From contig CAYHPY010000009.1 of the NCBI GenBank assembly GCA_964358485.1, positions 1 to 64,000 on the forward strand: DNA of 64,000 nt. The letters are read 5' to 3'. Source of the DNA: CAYHPY01 sp964358485. Its GTDB lineage: Bacteria > Elusimicrobiota > Elusimicrobia > UBA1565 > UBA9628. The translations under genes and the position numbers were made by a program. A model generated the notes under the pieces. It was given only the letters and a program-made list of their open reading frames with translations. It ran no database searches and was not told the DNA's origin. This document shows, piece after piece, positions 25,453-34,175 of the stretch (position 1 is the first letter of the stretch; every line of letters begins with the position of its first letter).

Positions 25453-27359
25453 GCGCCGCCTCCCGCCCCGTCTCCGAGATTCTCACCGGCTTCGACCTCC
25501 ATCTCTTCGGCGAGGGAAACCACCTCGAGCTCTACCGCAAGCTGGGCGCGCAGGTTTGCGTCAAGGACGGGCGCCCCGGGGTCCATTTTTCCGTTTGGGC
25601 GCCCAACGCCGCCGCGGTCAGCGTGGTCGGGGACTTCAACTCCTGGAAACCCGCGGCCCAGCCCATGAAAAACCTCGGGGACTCCGGGGTGTGGGCGCTT
25701 TTCGTGGCCGGAGTCTCCCCCGGCGCGCGGTACAAGTACGAGATTTCTTTTAAGGCGGGCGGCTCGGCCCAAAAGGCGGACCCGTTCGCTTTTTTCGCGG
25801 AAGTTCCCCCGCTTTCGGCCTCGGTGGTCTGGGACACGGCCGCCTACGCCTGGGGCGACCGGGAGTGGCTGGACAAGCGCGCGGCGCGGGACCCCCTGAA
25901 CGGCCCGGTCAACGTTTACGAGTGCCACCTGGGCTCCTGGCGCCGGGGCCCCGGCGGGCGGGAACTGACCTACGCCGAGCTGGCCGACGAGTTGATCCCC
26001 TACGCCGTCTCCATGGGCTACACCCATCTGGAGCTCATGCCGGTCATGGAGCATCCCTTCGGCGGGTCCTGGGGCTATCAACTCACCGGTTATTACGCCC
26101 CGACCTCCCGGTTTGGCACGCCGGATGATTTCATGCGCTTCGTGGACCGCTGCCATCAGGCGGGCCTCGGGGTGATCCTGGACTGGGTCCCCTCCCATTT
26201 CGCCACCGACGGCCACGGGCTGGGCCTGTTCGACGGGACCTGCCTCTACGAGCACGAGGATCCTCGGAAAGGTTTTCATCCGGACTGGGGCTCCCACATC
26301 TTCAACCACGGGCGCAACGAGGTGAAGGCCTTCCTTCTTTCCAACGCGATGTATTGGCTGAAGGTGTTCCACGTCGACGGCCTGCGCGTGGACGCCGTGG
26401 CCTCCATGCTGTATCTGGATTACTCCCGAAAGGAAGGGGAGTGGATTCCCAATGAGTTCGGCGGCCGGGAGAACCTGGACGCCGTGGAGTTCCTCAAGAA
26501 ATTCAACACCTTGGTCCACCGCCACTTCCCCGGAGTTCTGACCATCGCCGAGGAATCCACGGCCTGGCCCATGGTTTCGCGCCCGGTGCATCTGGGCGGG
26601 CTGGGTTTTTCCCTCAAGTGGAACATGGGCTGGATGCACGACATGCTGGAATACATGACCAAGGAGGCCGTCCACCGCAAGTACCACCATTACGACGCCA
26701 CCTTCAGCATGCTCTACGCCTACACCGAGAATTTCATGCTGGTCCTCTCCCACGACGAGGTCGTCCACGGTAAGCGGGCCCTCTTGGACAAGATGCCCGG
26801 GGACCTGTGGCAGAAGCTGGCCAATCTGCGCGTCTTCTACGGCTTCAAGCTGGGCCACCCCGGAAAAAAGCTCCTCTTCATGGGGGGCGAGTTCGGGCAA
26901 TGGCGGGAGTGGAACCACGGGCAAAGCTTGGATTGGCACCTCTTGGACCAAGGGGACGAGCATCGCCGTCTTTGGGATTACGTCCGCGCGCTCAACCGCC
27001 TCTACGTTTCCGAGCCCGCGCTCTACGAGCGGGATTTCGAGCCCGGGGGCTTTGAGTGGATCGACTGCAACGATTCCGACAACTCGGTCTTCACCTTCCT
27101 GCGGGCGGACAAGCATTGGACCCAGGAGTTGATCTTCGCCTGCAATTTCACCCCGGTGCCCCGCGTGGACTACCGGATCGGCGTGCCCAAGGCGGGCCGC
27201 TACCGGGAGATCCTCAATTCCGATTCCGAGTATTTCGGGGGAAGCAATAAGGGCAACGCCGGGGGCCTGGAAGCCGAGGCCGTGCCGTGGCACGGGCGGC
27301 CTTTTTCCCTGCGGGTCACCGTCCCCCCGCTGGCGACCGTCGTTTTCAAGCGGGCTTGA
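25449..27359 (+). CDS. glgB: 1,4-alpha-glucan branching enzyme
   Basis: 636 residues from GTG at 25449. A CBM48 domain (GVHFSVWAPNAAAVSVVGDF) precedes the GH13 barrel. Motifs are LMPVMEHPFGGSWGYQ, DWVPSHF, VDGLRVDAVASMLY (nucleophile Asp about 313), LTIAEESTAW (acid/base Glu about 365) and LSHDEVVHGK (Asp about 434). It forms alpha-1,6 branches in glycogen in the cytosol. Length fits bacterial GlgB with a single N-terminal module. Translation is coupled to the GH57/DUF3536 gene. Confidence 0.97.
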   Translation: MSAASRPVSEILTGFDLHLFGEGNHLELYRKLGAQVCVKDGRPGVHFSVWAPNAAAVSVVGDFNSWKPAAQPMKNLGDSGVWALFVAGVSPGARYKYEISFKAGGSAQKADPFAFFAEVPPLSASVVWDTAAYAWGDREWLDKRAARDPLNGPVNVYECHLGSWRRGPGGRELTYAELADELIPYAVSMGYTHLELMPVMEHPFGGSWGYQLTGYYAPTSRFGTPDDFMRFVDRCHQAGLGVILDWVPSHFATDGHGLGLFDGTCLYEHEDPRKGFHPDWGSHIFNHGRNEVKAFLLSNAMYWLKVFHVDGLRVDAVASMLYLDYSRKEGEWIPNEFGGRENLDAVEFLKKFNTLVHRHFPGVLTIAEESTAWPMVSRPVHLGGLGFSLKWNMGWMHDMLEYMTKEAVHRKYHHYDATFSMLYAYTENFMLVLSHDEVVHGKRALLDKMPGDLWQKLANLRVFYGFKLGHPGKKLLFMGGEFGQWREWNHGQSLDWHLLDQGDEHRRLWDYVRALNRLYVSEPALYERDFEPGGFEWIDCNDSDNSVFTFLRADKHWTQELIFACNFTPVPRVDYRIGVPKAGRYREILNSDSEYFGGSNKGNAGGLEAEAVPWHGRPFSLRVTVPPLATVVFKRA

Positions 27360-27383
27360 CCCTGGGCCCTTGGTTGGCCGGAG

Positions 27384-27740
27384 TTACCTTGCGTGCCGAG
27401 CCAAATGTCCTAGTTCCCGAAAACGGGCCAGAACATAAAGCATGTACTGATTCAAGGAAACGCCTTCCTCCGTGGCCAAGCTTAGGTACTCTTGATGTAG
27501 CTCCCGGGGCAATCTGAGGAGTATTCTGCCGCCGGCATTTCGCGTGGCAAGGGGTTTGGGAGCGATCCATTTCTTAGTTTTCGCCGTTTCCAGCCAAAGT
27601 TCAATGGCCGTGTCGAGTTCTTCAAGCGCGCGCTCCGGCGTCTTCCCAAAAGCCGAGCAACCGGGGAGCTCCGGAGCCGCCGCGATCCACGCTTTGTCTT
27701 CCGCGCTATAGAACACCTTTCGCTCATATAGGTCAATCAT
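27384..27740 (-). CDS. hicB: HicB-type antitoxin
   Basis: 118 residues from ATG at 27740. The N-terminal half is the HicB partial RNase-H fold (YSAEDKAWIAAAPELPGCSA, TPERALEELDTAIELWLE). The C-terminal half is a ribbon-helix-helix-like DNA-binding segment (ILLRLPRELHQEYLSLATEE). It should neutralise the HicA protein and repress the operon. The start overlaps the hicA stop by 8 nt. It converges on glgB. Confidence 0.88.
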   Translation of the reverse strand: MIDLYERKVFYSAEDKAWIAAAPELPGCSAFGKTPERALEELDTAIELWLETAKTKKWIAPKPLATRNAGGRILLRLPRELHQEYLSLATEEGVSLNQYMLYVLARFRELGHLARHAR

Positions 27741-27993
27741 TTTCAACACCCCCGACGCGCAATTGGTTTCGGTCGGCACAATCGAGCAATTGGCGGACTT
27801 GGTAGGCTTTTGCCTTGCCGCGGTCATCTTGAAAGTTCATCATCTGTCGAATGGCATCGTTCGAATAAATCTTATGGGACCCTTTCTGGCGCTGGAAAAC
27901 GAATCCGAAAGCCTCCGCCAATTTGCAAAGTTCCGCGAATCTCAGGCCCGTCGGGCTGCGGCGCGCCTTGTCGAGCAGCTTCTCCGGCCTCAC
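27733..27993 (-). CDS. hicA: HicA-type toxin (mRNA interferase)
   Basis: 86 residues from GTG at 27993. It has the HicA double-stranded-RNA-binding-like fold with the catalytic His in FVFQRQKGSHKIYSN, then MMNFQDDRGKAKAYQVRQLL. HicA toxins cut mRNA. The start is set by a consensus promoter whose TATAAT ends 6 nt before the GTG. The order toxin then antitoxin is the usual hicAB order. Confidence 0.87.
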   Translation of the reverse strand: MRPEKLLDKARRSPTGLRFAELCKLAEAFGFVFQRQKGSHKIYSNDAIRQMMNFQDDRGKAKAYQVRQLLDCADRNQLRVGGVEND

Positions 27994-27999
27994 AGTGAT

Positions 28000-28028
28000 A
28001 TTATATACGATATCATGTCAGCCGTCAA
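28000..28028 (-). promoter_or_regulatory. hicAB promoter with inverted repeat
   Basis: TTGACG (28023-28028) and TATAAT (28000-28005) are 17 nt apart. TGATAT/ATATCA arms (27996-28015) flank the -10 box and are a plausible HicB operator. The GTG of hicA follows 6 nt after the -10. Confidence 0.7.
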
Positions 28029-28101
28029 TCCCCCGTATCCACTCACGTAAGATGTTGCCGAACCAGCGGATCCGGGGCACGAGCGCGCGCGGGGGCGTCA
28101 T
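28018..28101 (-). CDS. Candidate 27-residue micro-ORF upstream of hicA
   Basis: A frame of 27 codons from ATG at 28101, with TATATT (28109-28114) ending 7 nt before it, the same leaderless spacing seen at real genes. The peptide begins MTPPRALVPRIRWFGN and is cationic with two Trp. Its stop codon lies beyond the hicA -10 and its last codons cover the hicA -35 box. It could be a small peptide, a gene remnant or chance. Confidence 0.25.
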   Translation of the reverse strand: MTPPRALVPRIRWFGNILREWIRGIDG

Positions 28102-28122
28102 CGGCGTGAATATATCATAGTC

Positions 28123-28152
28123 CCTTGGACCCAGGGCGCGGTGGGTCCAAGG
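28123..28152. repeat. Inverted repeat CCTTGGACCCA / TGGGTCCAAGG
   Basis: Perfect 11-nt arms at 28123-28133 and 28142-28152 around an 8-nt centre. It lies 28 nt upstream of the -10 box of the gene at 28193, so it could be a protein-binding site. GGGTCC-type repeats also occur in front of the gene at 47662. Confidence 0.5.
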
Positions 28153-28192
28153 CTCCTGGAGAGTTTTCCCGCCCCGGGGTATCCTTGGGGAA

Positions 28193-29071
28193 ATGGGCCG
28201 AACCTCCTCCACTCTCGCCGTGACGCTGACTTTTCTCCAGGCGGCCGCGCCCCTGTCCTTATCCGCCCAGGCGTTGGAATCCGTCTCGGTGGCCGCCGCC
28301 AAGGAATTCGAAAATCCCGTTGTTTCGCCGAATGTCGTCAACGCGAGCGGGGCGGTGGTCCGGGCCTCACCCGCCAAGCTTCCGGTCAAGGTGGCTTCGG
28401 GCCTGGGGGCGGCCGGGGCCCTGAAATCGGCCGGCCTGACCATTAAGCCCCCCACCGCCGCTCAGCTCGACGTGATCGGGCCCGGAGGGGTTCCGCGCGG
28501 CCGCGGCTTCGCGACTGGGATCGGCCCCGTGAGCCGCAACTCCAATCCCGGCTATTTCAAGGGCCTGCTTGGCGGCCTCTTGGGCCTGGTCCTGGCCCCC
28601 ATCGCTTTCGCCGCGGAGGTCGTGCAGGCGGTGGCCTTCACCCCGGTTCGGATGGTCAATGGGCTGATCAACGGCGATCCCCTGGCGCTTTTGGAGCCGA
28701 TCCGCACCGTTAAGAATCTCGCCCAGGACGCGATCATGACGGCCGGAGGGATGCTCAATTGCGCCACGGCGCCCGTTTGGAACGCGTTCCGCCCGGACCA
28801 GAGCACGGATTTTCAATACGCCAACAACCGCCTCATCTTCCAGGGCGGCCCGATCGGCGGCATCCACGAGTCCATGGGTTGGGCCGCCATGGCCCCGAGC
28901 TGGCACACCGTCTTCATGACCGGGGACAAAACCGGCTACTACGCGACCGAACACGAATTCGTCCACAATAAGCAGTGGCAGAAATCCTTCGCTTGGGAGC
29001 ACGTCGGCGAGGACTATTACGGCTACAAGAAGTGGAACGACGCCGACGCCCACGAGTACCTGAACTGGTAG
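28193..29071 (+). CDS. Secreted protein with HEFVH motif
   Basis: 292 residues with a signal peptide (LAVTLTFLQAAAPLSLSAQA). A hydrophobic Gly/Leu/Ala segment lies near residues 123-145 (FKGLLGGLLGLVLAPIAFAA) and may insert in a membrane. Near the C-terminus GYYATEHEFVHNKQWQKSF carries an HExxH-like motif, and WNDADAHEYLNW could give a third ligand. The length beyond the motif is short for a zinc peptidase, so activity is uncertain. TATCCT ends 7 nt before the ATG. It abuts the convergent ligase gene with one base between stops. Confidence 0.65.
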   Translation: MGRTSSTLAVTLTFLQAAAPLSLSAQALESVSVAAAKEFENPVVSPNVVNASGAVVRASPAKLPVKVASGLGAAGALKSAGLTIKPPTAAQLDVIGPGGVPRGRGFATGIGPVSRNSNPGYFKGLLGGLLGLVLAPIAFAAEVVQAVAFTPVRMVNGLINGDPLALLEPIRTVKNLAQDAIMTAGGMLNCATAPVWNAFRPDQSTDFQYANNRLIFQGGPIGGIHESMGWAAMAPSWHTVFMTGDKTGYYATEHEFVHNKQWQKSFAWEHVGEDYYGYKKWNDADAHEYLNW

Positions 29072-29072
29072 C

Positions 29073-30938
29073 TCAGGCCCGTCCCGCCACCGTAACGAAC
29101 CCGTCAGGGTCCAGGGAGCCGAGGTCCCCGGTCACGAAGCAGCCGTCTTTGATGACCCGCGCCGTGGCCTGGGCGTCCTCCAGGTAGCCGATCATCAGAT
29201 TGGGGCCTTTGACCAGGAGCAAGCCCGTCTCTCCCGGGGGCAGGTCCGCCCCGGTGGAGGGGTCCACCACCCGGAACACCACCCCCGGCAAGGGCTGTCC
29301 GATGGTCCCCAGCTTGGAGCCGGTTTGGCGGGCCGTGGGCCAGTCCACGTCGGGTATGTTCACCGCCGCGATCGGCGAGAGTTCGGTCGTGCCGTAGCCT
29401 TCCAAAGGCGGGAGGCCGAAGCGCTCCTGGAAGGCCTTGGCCAGTTCGTCCTTCAGGCGTTCTCCCCCCACGATGACGGTCTTGACGGTCCGAAAGGACC
29501 GGGCGTCGATCGCCCCGAGCCAGAGGCCGAGCTGGGAGGGGGTCCCGAGCAGAAAAGTCGCCCCGCCTTCTTCCGCCAGTTTTCCCAACGCGCGGGCGTC
29601 GGCGGGATCGGCCGAGCGCAGGACGGCCTGCCCGCAGATGGCGGGCAGCCAAAGCGTGGCGGTGAGCCCGAAGGCGTGATGCAGGGGCAGGGCGGCGGCG
29701 AGGCGGTCCTCCGGGGAAAGCTGGTAGATTTGGGCCACCCCCTCGATGTTGGAGAGGATGTTGGCGTGGCTGAGGACCACGCCCTTGGCCGGGCCGGTCG
29801 ATCCGCTGGTGAAGAGGACCGCGGCGGGCCGCTCCAAGGGGACCGCCGCGGCGGGAATGAGCTTCTCCAGCAGGGAGGCCGGAATCAGGCGGAGCATGAG
29901 GCCGGCCGCGAAGCGCTCCAGGCGGGAGGGCCCGGCCAAATCCTCGAAGGCCAGCCACGGAGCGCCCGACACTCCGAGCTTTTGGAGGAGCTTTCGCTCG
30001 GCGACGATGCGCTCCGCGCCGGCCCGGCGCGCCCTCTCCTCCAACACGGCCGCCGGGCGGTCCGGGTTGAGCAGGACCGCGGTTTTCCCCGCCAAGGCCG
30101 TCCCGAGGCAGGCCAGCGCGCCGTCGGCCGACCCCGGCAGGGCCAGGGCCACGGAGTCGGCTCGCCCGCGGCGGCGCAGGGCGGCCGCGAAGAGCACGGC
30201 CCGGGTGAGGGCTTGTCCGAAAGTGAGGACGCGGCCGCTTGAGTCGCGCATGGCCAGGTCCCGCCAGCGCCGTTTGGCGGTGGCGGCGAATTCCAGGCCC
30301 AGAGAGAGGCGCTCCCGGATGCGCAGGCCGAAGGCCGTGGCGCCGAGGTCCAGAATCGCCTGGCGGACCTGGTGGGCCGTGGCCGTGGACGGCAGAGGTT
30401 CGCCGAAGCTCACGGTGATCGGGTAAGGGAGCCGCCGGGGGCGTTTGAGGAGGACTTGACCGCCCTCGAAGCTGAAGACCGAACCCCAGACCCGGTCCAA
30501 ATGCACCGGGATCACGGGAACCGACATTCCCTTGACCATGCGTTCGAAGCCCTTTTTGAAACGGAGCATCTGCCCGTGCCGGCTGATGGAGCCCTCGGCG
30601 AAGATGCAGACCAGGTCCCCGGCGCCCAAAGACTCCCGGACTGCCTCGAAGGATTTAAGGACCGATTTCGGGGAATCCTTGTCGCTGATGGGGATGGCCC
30701 CCATGGCCTTGAAAAACCAGCTCAGCCCCGGCGCCTCGAAGTAGGAACGGTACATCAAAAAACGCACGGGCCGGGGGCAGGCCCCGGAAATGAGAAAGGC
30801 GTCGATGAAGGAGAGGTGGTTGGAGACCAGCAGGCCCGCCCCGCGGACGGGAAGACGGGCGGCGCCCTCGGGGCGGATCCGGTAGAAAATCCGCGTGACC
30901 AGCAGGAGCGTGAACCGCGCCAGGGCGGTGGGGTTCAC
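29073..30938 (-). CDS. Acyltransferase fused to truncated AMP-dependent acyl-ligase (Aas-like)
   Basis: 621 residues from GTG at 30938. Residues 1-200 are a PlsC-type acyltransferase (SNHLSFIDAFLISG with HX4D, FAEGSISRHG). Residues about 225-621 are an AMP-binding domain with AVLFTSGSTGPAKGVVLSHA (A3), GYGTTELSP (A5) and TGDLGSLDPDGFVTVAGR (A7). The arrangement is that of Aas, which re-acylates lysophospholipids. The protein stops right after the hinge at A7/A8, so the C-terminal subdomain of about 100 residues with the catalytic Lys is missing. Last gene of an operon (GTGA overlap) and adjacent to a convergent gene. Confidence 0.88.
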   Translation of the reverse strand: MNPTALARFTLLLVTRIFYRIRPEGAARLPVRGAGLLVSNHLSFIDAFLISGACPRPVRFLMYRSYFEAPGLSWFFKAMGAIPISDKDSPKSVLKSFEAVRESLGAGDLVCIFAEGSISRHGQMLRFKKGFERMVKGMSVPVIPVHLDRVWGSVFSFEGGQVLLKRPRRLPYPITVSFGEPLPSTATAHQVRQAILDLGATAFGLRIRERLSLGLEFAATAKRRWRDLAMRDSSGRVLTFGQALTRAVLFAAALRRRGRADSVALALPGSADGALACLGTALAGKTAVLLNPDRPAAVLEERARRAGAERIVAERKLLQKLGVSGAPWLAFEDLAGPSRLERFAAGLMLRLIPASLLEKLIPAAAVPLERPAAVLFTSGSTGPAKGVVLSHANILSNIEGVAQIYQLSPEDRLAAALPLHHAFGLTATLWLPAICGQAVLRSADPADARALGKLAEEGGATFLLGTPSQLGLWLGAIDARSFRTVKTVIVGGERLKDELAKAFQERFGLPPLEGYGTTELSPIAAVNIPDVDWPTARQTGSKLGTIGQPLPGVVFRVVDPSTGADLPPGETGLLLVKGPNLMIGYLEDAQATARVIKDGCFVTGDLGSLDPDGFVTVAGRA

Positions 30939-32065
30939 GGCTTTTTGGCGTTTTGGAGGCGGTCGCGGATGCGGCCGAGAGCGTCGGGATCATAGCCCGG
31001 CGCGACGAAGTCCGGCTTGTGGGCGTAGTCCCAACCCCGGGCTTTCCCGAGATCGGGTTTTCCCGCGGCTTCCCAGGCCCCCCGCCAAAGGCGGGCCAAC
31101 GCGGCGGCCGAGCCCGCGACCTGCTCGGTGATCATCGGGCGGAAGGCCGGGGCCGCGGCCTCGGCGGGCCGCCGCTGGGCGGCCGAGCCCCGCTGCCCGG
31201 CCGCGGAGGGCGAACTGCGGCGGGTAATGAAGGCGTCGTCGATGCTGCGCAGTTCGGGCAGGCGCGCGAAAGCGAATTTGCCCAGCTCCCGGCAAAGAAA
31301 AGCCGCGGGGCGGGCGCCCCCCTTCTGGAAAGCCCCCTCGATGTCGAGCTTGATCCAGCGCTCGGGGATTTTTCGGTGGACGTCGGCCTCGAAGTCGGGG
31401 GTTTCCACCTCCGGGATGTCGGTCTCGAAGAACGCGTGCACGCCCCCGTTGCCGGTGCCGTAGCCGTCGTAATCGGTGGCGTTGTGGTAGGGCATGGAGG
31501 CGTCCCCGATGAAATGCGCCAGCAGGCCGCTGTAGACGACGGCTTTTTGGGCGGCGGCTTTCTGCTCCGGGGAGCCGGGGGTGGAAGCCTTGACCGTCTT
31601 CCATTGCTCGACGGCCAGGTCATAGAGTTCCTGCGAACGCCAGATGGAGGTTCCGCTCTCGAACAGGTCGATGGGCTTGCGGTCGATCCGGTTGGGCTTT
31701 CCGTGGTATTTTTGAAGCGCCGCGGGATAGTCCAGGGGAATCGAGTCGAAATCGTCGGTCCACTGGTCCGCGTCGGCGAAATGGGTGGGCCCGTTTTGGG
31801 CCGAGGCTTCCGAGTCCAGGCTCCGCCAGGCCGTGTCGGGAATGTTGGACAGGTGCCCCAATTGGATGGCCTTGCGGCGGAAGAAGGACTCCAGGGACCG
31901 GTAGGCGTCGGCTTCCTCCGCGGAGAGCGCGGAGAGGTCGAGCCCGGCCAGGACGGTCAAGGCGGCGCTGCGCGCGGCGGAGTGGTGCCCGCGTTCCCCC
32001 CAGGATAGGGCTTGGCGCGGGATCGCCAGGGTGAGGAAAGCGGCGGCGAGGAATCGGGTTTTCAT
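30935..32065 (-). CDS. Secreted phospholipase C / S1-P1 nuclease-like protein
   Basis: 376 residues from ATG at 32065, in ATGA overlap with the permease gene. After the signal peptide (FLAAAFLTLAIPRQALS) the mature protein would start at WGERGHHSAARSA, the N-terminal Trp typical of the zinc-dependent PLC/P1 nuclease fold. Further zinc ligands are suggested by HFADADQW and LLAHFIGDASMPYHNATDYD, and by GVHAFFETDIPE. Whether it cuts phospholipids or nucleic acid cannot be told; the downstream lysophospholipid acyltransferase-like gene makes a lipid role attractive. Confidence 0.75.
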   Translation of the reverse strand: MKTRFLAAAFLTLAIPRQALSWGERGHHSAARSAALTVLAGLDLSALSAEEADAYRSLESFFRRKAIQLGHLSNIPDTAWRSLDSEASAQNGPTHFADADQWTDDFDSIPLDYPAALQKYHGKPNRIDRKPIDLFESGTSIWRSQELYDLAVEQWKTVKASTPGSPEQKAAAQKAVVYSGLLAHFIGDASMPYHNATDYDGYGTGNGGVHAFFETDIPEVETPDFEADVHRKIPERWIKLDIEGAFQKGGARPAAFLCRELGKFAFARLPELRSIDDAFITRRSSPSAAGQRGSAAQRRPAEAAAPAFRPMITEQVAGSAAALARLWRGAWEAAGKPDLGKARGWDYAHKPDFVAPGYDPDALGRIRDRLQNAKKP

Positions 32066-33045
32066 AGCTTTGGAAGCTCCGGAGACTTGATTTGGATGTT
32101 CTGCATCTCTTCGCGCAGGTAGTGGAGGATGGCCGGGGCCAGGATGATCCCGGGGACCCCCAGGATTCTCTCTCCGATCAGGATGCCCAGCAAAGTCTGC
32201 CACATGGGGGCGTTGATGGAGGAGCCGACGATCTTGCTGTTGAGAAAATACTCCAGCTTATGGACGAACACCAGGAAGGCCAGGGAGAAGGCCGCGTCCC
32301 GGGTCGAGATGGCGAGCGCGGTGCCCACGATCAAGGTGTTGGAGAGGATGTTGCCGATCAGAGGCAGGATTCCCAGGAGAAAGGTGGCGGGAACCAGAAA
32401 GTGGATGTATGGAAGTTCCATATATACGAGGAAGAGGGTGGTGACCCCGGTGTTGATCAAGGAGATGATCACTTGGGCGCCGAGAACTTTTTCGAAGCTG
32501 GTCAGGAAGGTCCGGATTCGGAGGTTGAACTCCCTGCGGATCGCGTCGTAGAGGTTGGTTTTGTATTCCTGGGGCTGTTCATTGAGGAAGAAAAGGACGG
32601 CCACGAAGATGCCGATGATCACATGGAACACGCTCTTGGTCAGCAGGCCTCCGGTGGTGGTGATCTGCACCACGTTTTCCCGCAGGGCGTCCATGGCGAC
32701 CTGGCGGAGCTCGCTGAGATTGTCGAAGGGGAGATTGAGGCCGAATTGCTCCCCGAGCTCCACGATCCGGGGGACCGCGGTCATCGCGATCTTGGGGACG
32801 GTGGAGAGGGTCTGCCGGAGGAAATACCAGACCGCCCATGAGACGGCCGTGGCCGTGGCGATGAAAATGGTGACGCTTGCGGTGCGGGCGTAGAACCGGC
32901 GCACCCGGCCCGCCAGCAGGTGGTGGGTGAAGTGCAGGACCATGTAGGAGAACAAAGTGGCCAGAATGACCGGGCCCAGCTGCAGGGCCGCGGCGGCGAC
33001 GATCACGCCCGCGAATAAGAGGAAGGAGAGGCTCCGGAAAGACAT
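32062..33045 (-). CDS. AI-2E family transporter (TqsA/PerM-like permease)
   Basis: 327 residues with about seven hydrophobic segments. The family C-terminal signature is present: INAPMWQTLLGILIGERILG and VPGIILAPAILHYLREEM. Members include proposed autoinducer-2 exporters and Na+/H+ antiporters; the substrate is unknown here. TATTCT (33053-33058) ends 7 nt before the ATG. First gene of an operon with the PLC/P1-like and acyltransferase-ligase genes. It diverges from the AMIN-SPOR gene. Confidence 0.88.
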   Translation of the reverse strand: MSFRSLSFLLFAGVIVAAAALQLGPVILATLFSYMVLHFTHHLLAGRVRRFYARTASVTIFIATATAVSWAVWYFLRQTLSTVPKIAMTAVPRIVELGEQFGLNLPFDNLSELRQVAMDALRENVVQITTTGGLLTKSVFHVIIGIFVAVLFFLNEQPQEYKTNLYDAIRREFNLRIRTFLTSFEKVLGAQVIISLINTGVTTLFLVYMELPYIHFLVPATFLLGILPLIGNILSNTLIVGTALAISTRDAAFSLAFLVFVHKLEYFLNSKIVGSSINAPMWQTLLGILIGERILGVPGIILAPAILHYLREEMQNIQIKSPELPKL

Positions 33046-33076
33046 GAGGCCGAGAATAGCAATTTGGCGGCCGCTA

Positions 33077-33105
33077 TTGACAGTCCCGATATTAACCGGT
33101 AATAT
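33077..33105 (+). promoter_or_regulatory. Consensus leaderless promoter of the AMIN-SPOR gene
   Basis: TTGACA (33077-33082), a 17-nt spacer and TAATAT (33100-33105). The ATG at 33113 follows after 7 nt. The in-frame ATG at 33104 overlaps the -10 box and cannot be the start of this transcript. Confidence 0.75.
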
Positions 33106-33112
33106 GAAGCCA

Positions 33113-34153
33113 ATGAGGCGTTGGCACTCCGTCGTGGTCGTCGTCGCGGGTCTCCCATCGCTTTTAAACGCTCAATCCGCCTCTTCCTTGATCAGCGTCG
33201 GGGCCTCCGACGACCATGTCAGCTTCCACCTCACCAGCGAGGCCTCCCAGGAGATCGTGTTCCAGGACGCGCCCGCCCGCCTGATCGTCGATTTCAAGAA
33301 CACCCGCCTCGAGGCTCCCGCGAAGGTCATTGAGGTCGAGGGCCGAAACCTCAGCCGCATCCGCCTGGGCAAGGTGACGGACGGCCCGGCTCCCATGGCC
33401 CGCGTCATTCTCGAAATGCCGGCGGAAGCCCCCTACCGGGCCGAGTGGGTCGGGGGGACCATGATTCTTTGGCTCGGCCAGGCCGCAATGGACACTCCCG
33501 CTCCCCCTGCGCCCCTGCCCCCTCCTTCTTTGGCTCAGAAGCCCGAGGTCAAGGCGTCGGTCCCGGCCAAGCCGAAGACCGTCGCCAAAGCGACGGCGGT
33601 CGCCGCCAGCCCCGCCTCGGTCCCATCGGTGGCGCCGACTCCGGTCCCAAAGTCCCCGGCGGCTCCCGCGCCGTCCCCGAAGGCTCCCGTTGCCCCGGCG
33701 CCGGCCCCGAATGCTCCCGTTGCCCTGGCTCCGGCCCCGAAGGCCCCGGCGGCCCCCGCTCCGGCCCCGAAGGCCCCGGCGGCTCCCGCTCCGGCCCCGA
33801 AGTCTCCGGCGGCGCCCGCGCCCGCTCCCCTAGCCCCCGTGGCCCCCGCGGCCGCGCCCAAGGTTCCGACCCCCCCTTCCGTGACGGTCTTGTCTCCGAA
33901 AGCTCCGGCGGTCAAGGTTTCGTCGGCGAAGTTCTGGGTCCAGCTCGGCTCCTTCGGAGAAGAAGCGCGCGCCGAGGCCATGAAGGAGAAAATCGGGAAA
34001 GCGGACTCCCCTATTTTGGTGGCGCACACCCCCGTCGACGGAAAAACGTTTTACCAGGTTCGGGCGGGTCCCTTCGAGACCCAGGCTTTCGCCGACGCGG
34101 CCGCCAAGAAACTTTCCGACGCCGGTTGGAAAGGGATCGTTCTCAAGCGCTGA
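33113..34153 (+). CDS. AMIN and SPOR domain cell-envelope protein
   Basis: 346 residues from ATG at 33113. A signal peptide (WHSVVVVVAGLPSLLNAQ) leads to an AMIN-like domain (about 22-125; ARLIVDFKNTRLEAP), which targets periplasmic proteins to peptidoglycan or secretin. Residues about 125-268 are a Pro/Ala/Lys low-complexity linker with APAPKAP-type repeats. A SPOR domain ends the protein (about 270-346; FWVQLGSFGEEARAEAMKEK, YQVRAGPFETQAFADAAAKK), which binds denuded glycan at septa. A role in envelope or division is inferred. The desaturase gene follows 22 nt downstream. Confidence 0.88.
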   Translation: MRRWHSVVVVVAGLPSLLNAQSASSLISVGASDDHVSFHLTSEASQEIVFQDAPARLIVDFKNTRLEAPAKVIEVEGRNLSRIRLGKVTDGPAPMARVILEMPAEAPYRAEWVGGTMILWLGQAAMDTPAPPAPLPPPSLAQKPEVKASVPAKPKTVAKATAVAASPASVPSVAPTPVPKSPAAPAPSPKAPVAPAPAPNAPVALAPAPKAPAAPAPAPKAPAAPAPAPKSPAAPAPAPLAPVAPAAAPKVPTPPSVTVLSPKAPAVKVSSAKFWVQLGSFGEEARAEAMKEKIGKADSPILVAHTPVDGKTFYQVRAGPFETQAFADAAAKKLSDAGWKGIVLKR

Positions 34154-34175
34154 TTCCCCCCTCACAGGAGATCAT

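Noticed and set aside
28102..28455. Longer minus-strand frame upstream of the micro-ORF at 28018
   Set aside because: It is antisense to the start of the secreted protein at 28193 and shows no domain; only the last 27 codons have promoter support.
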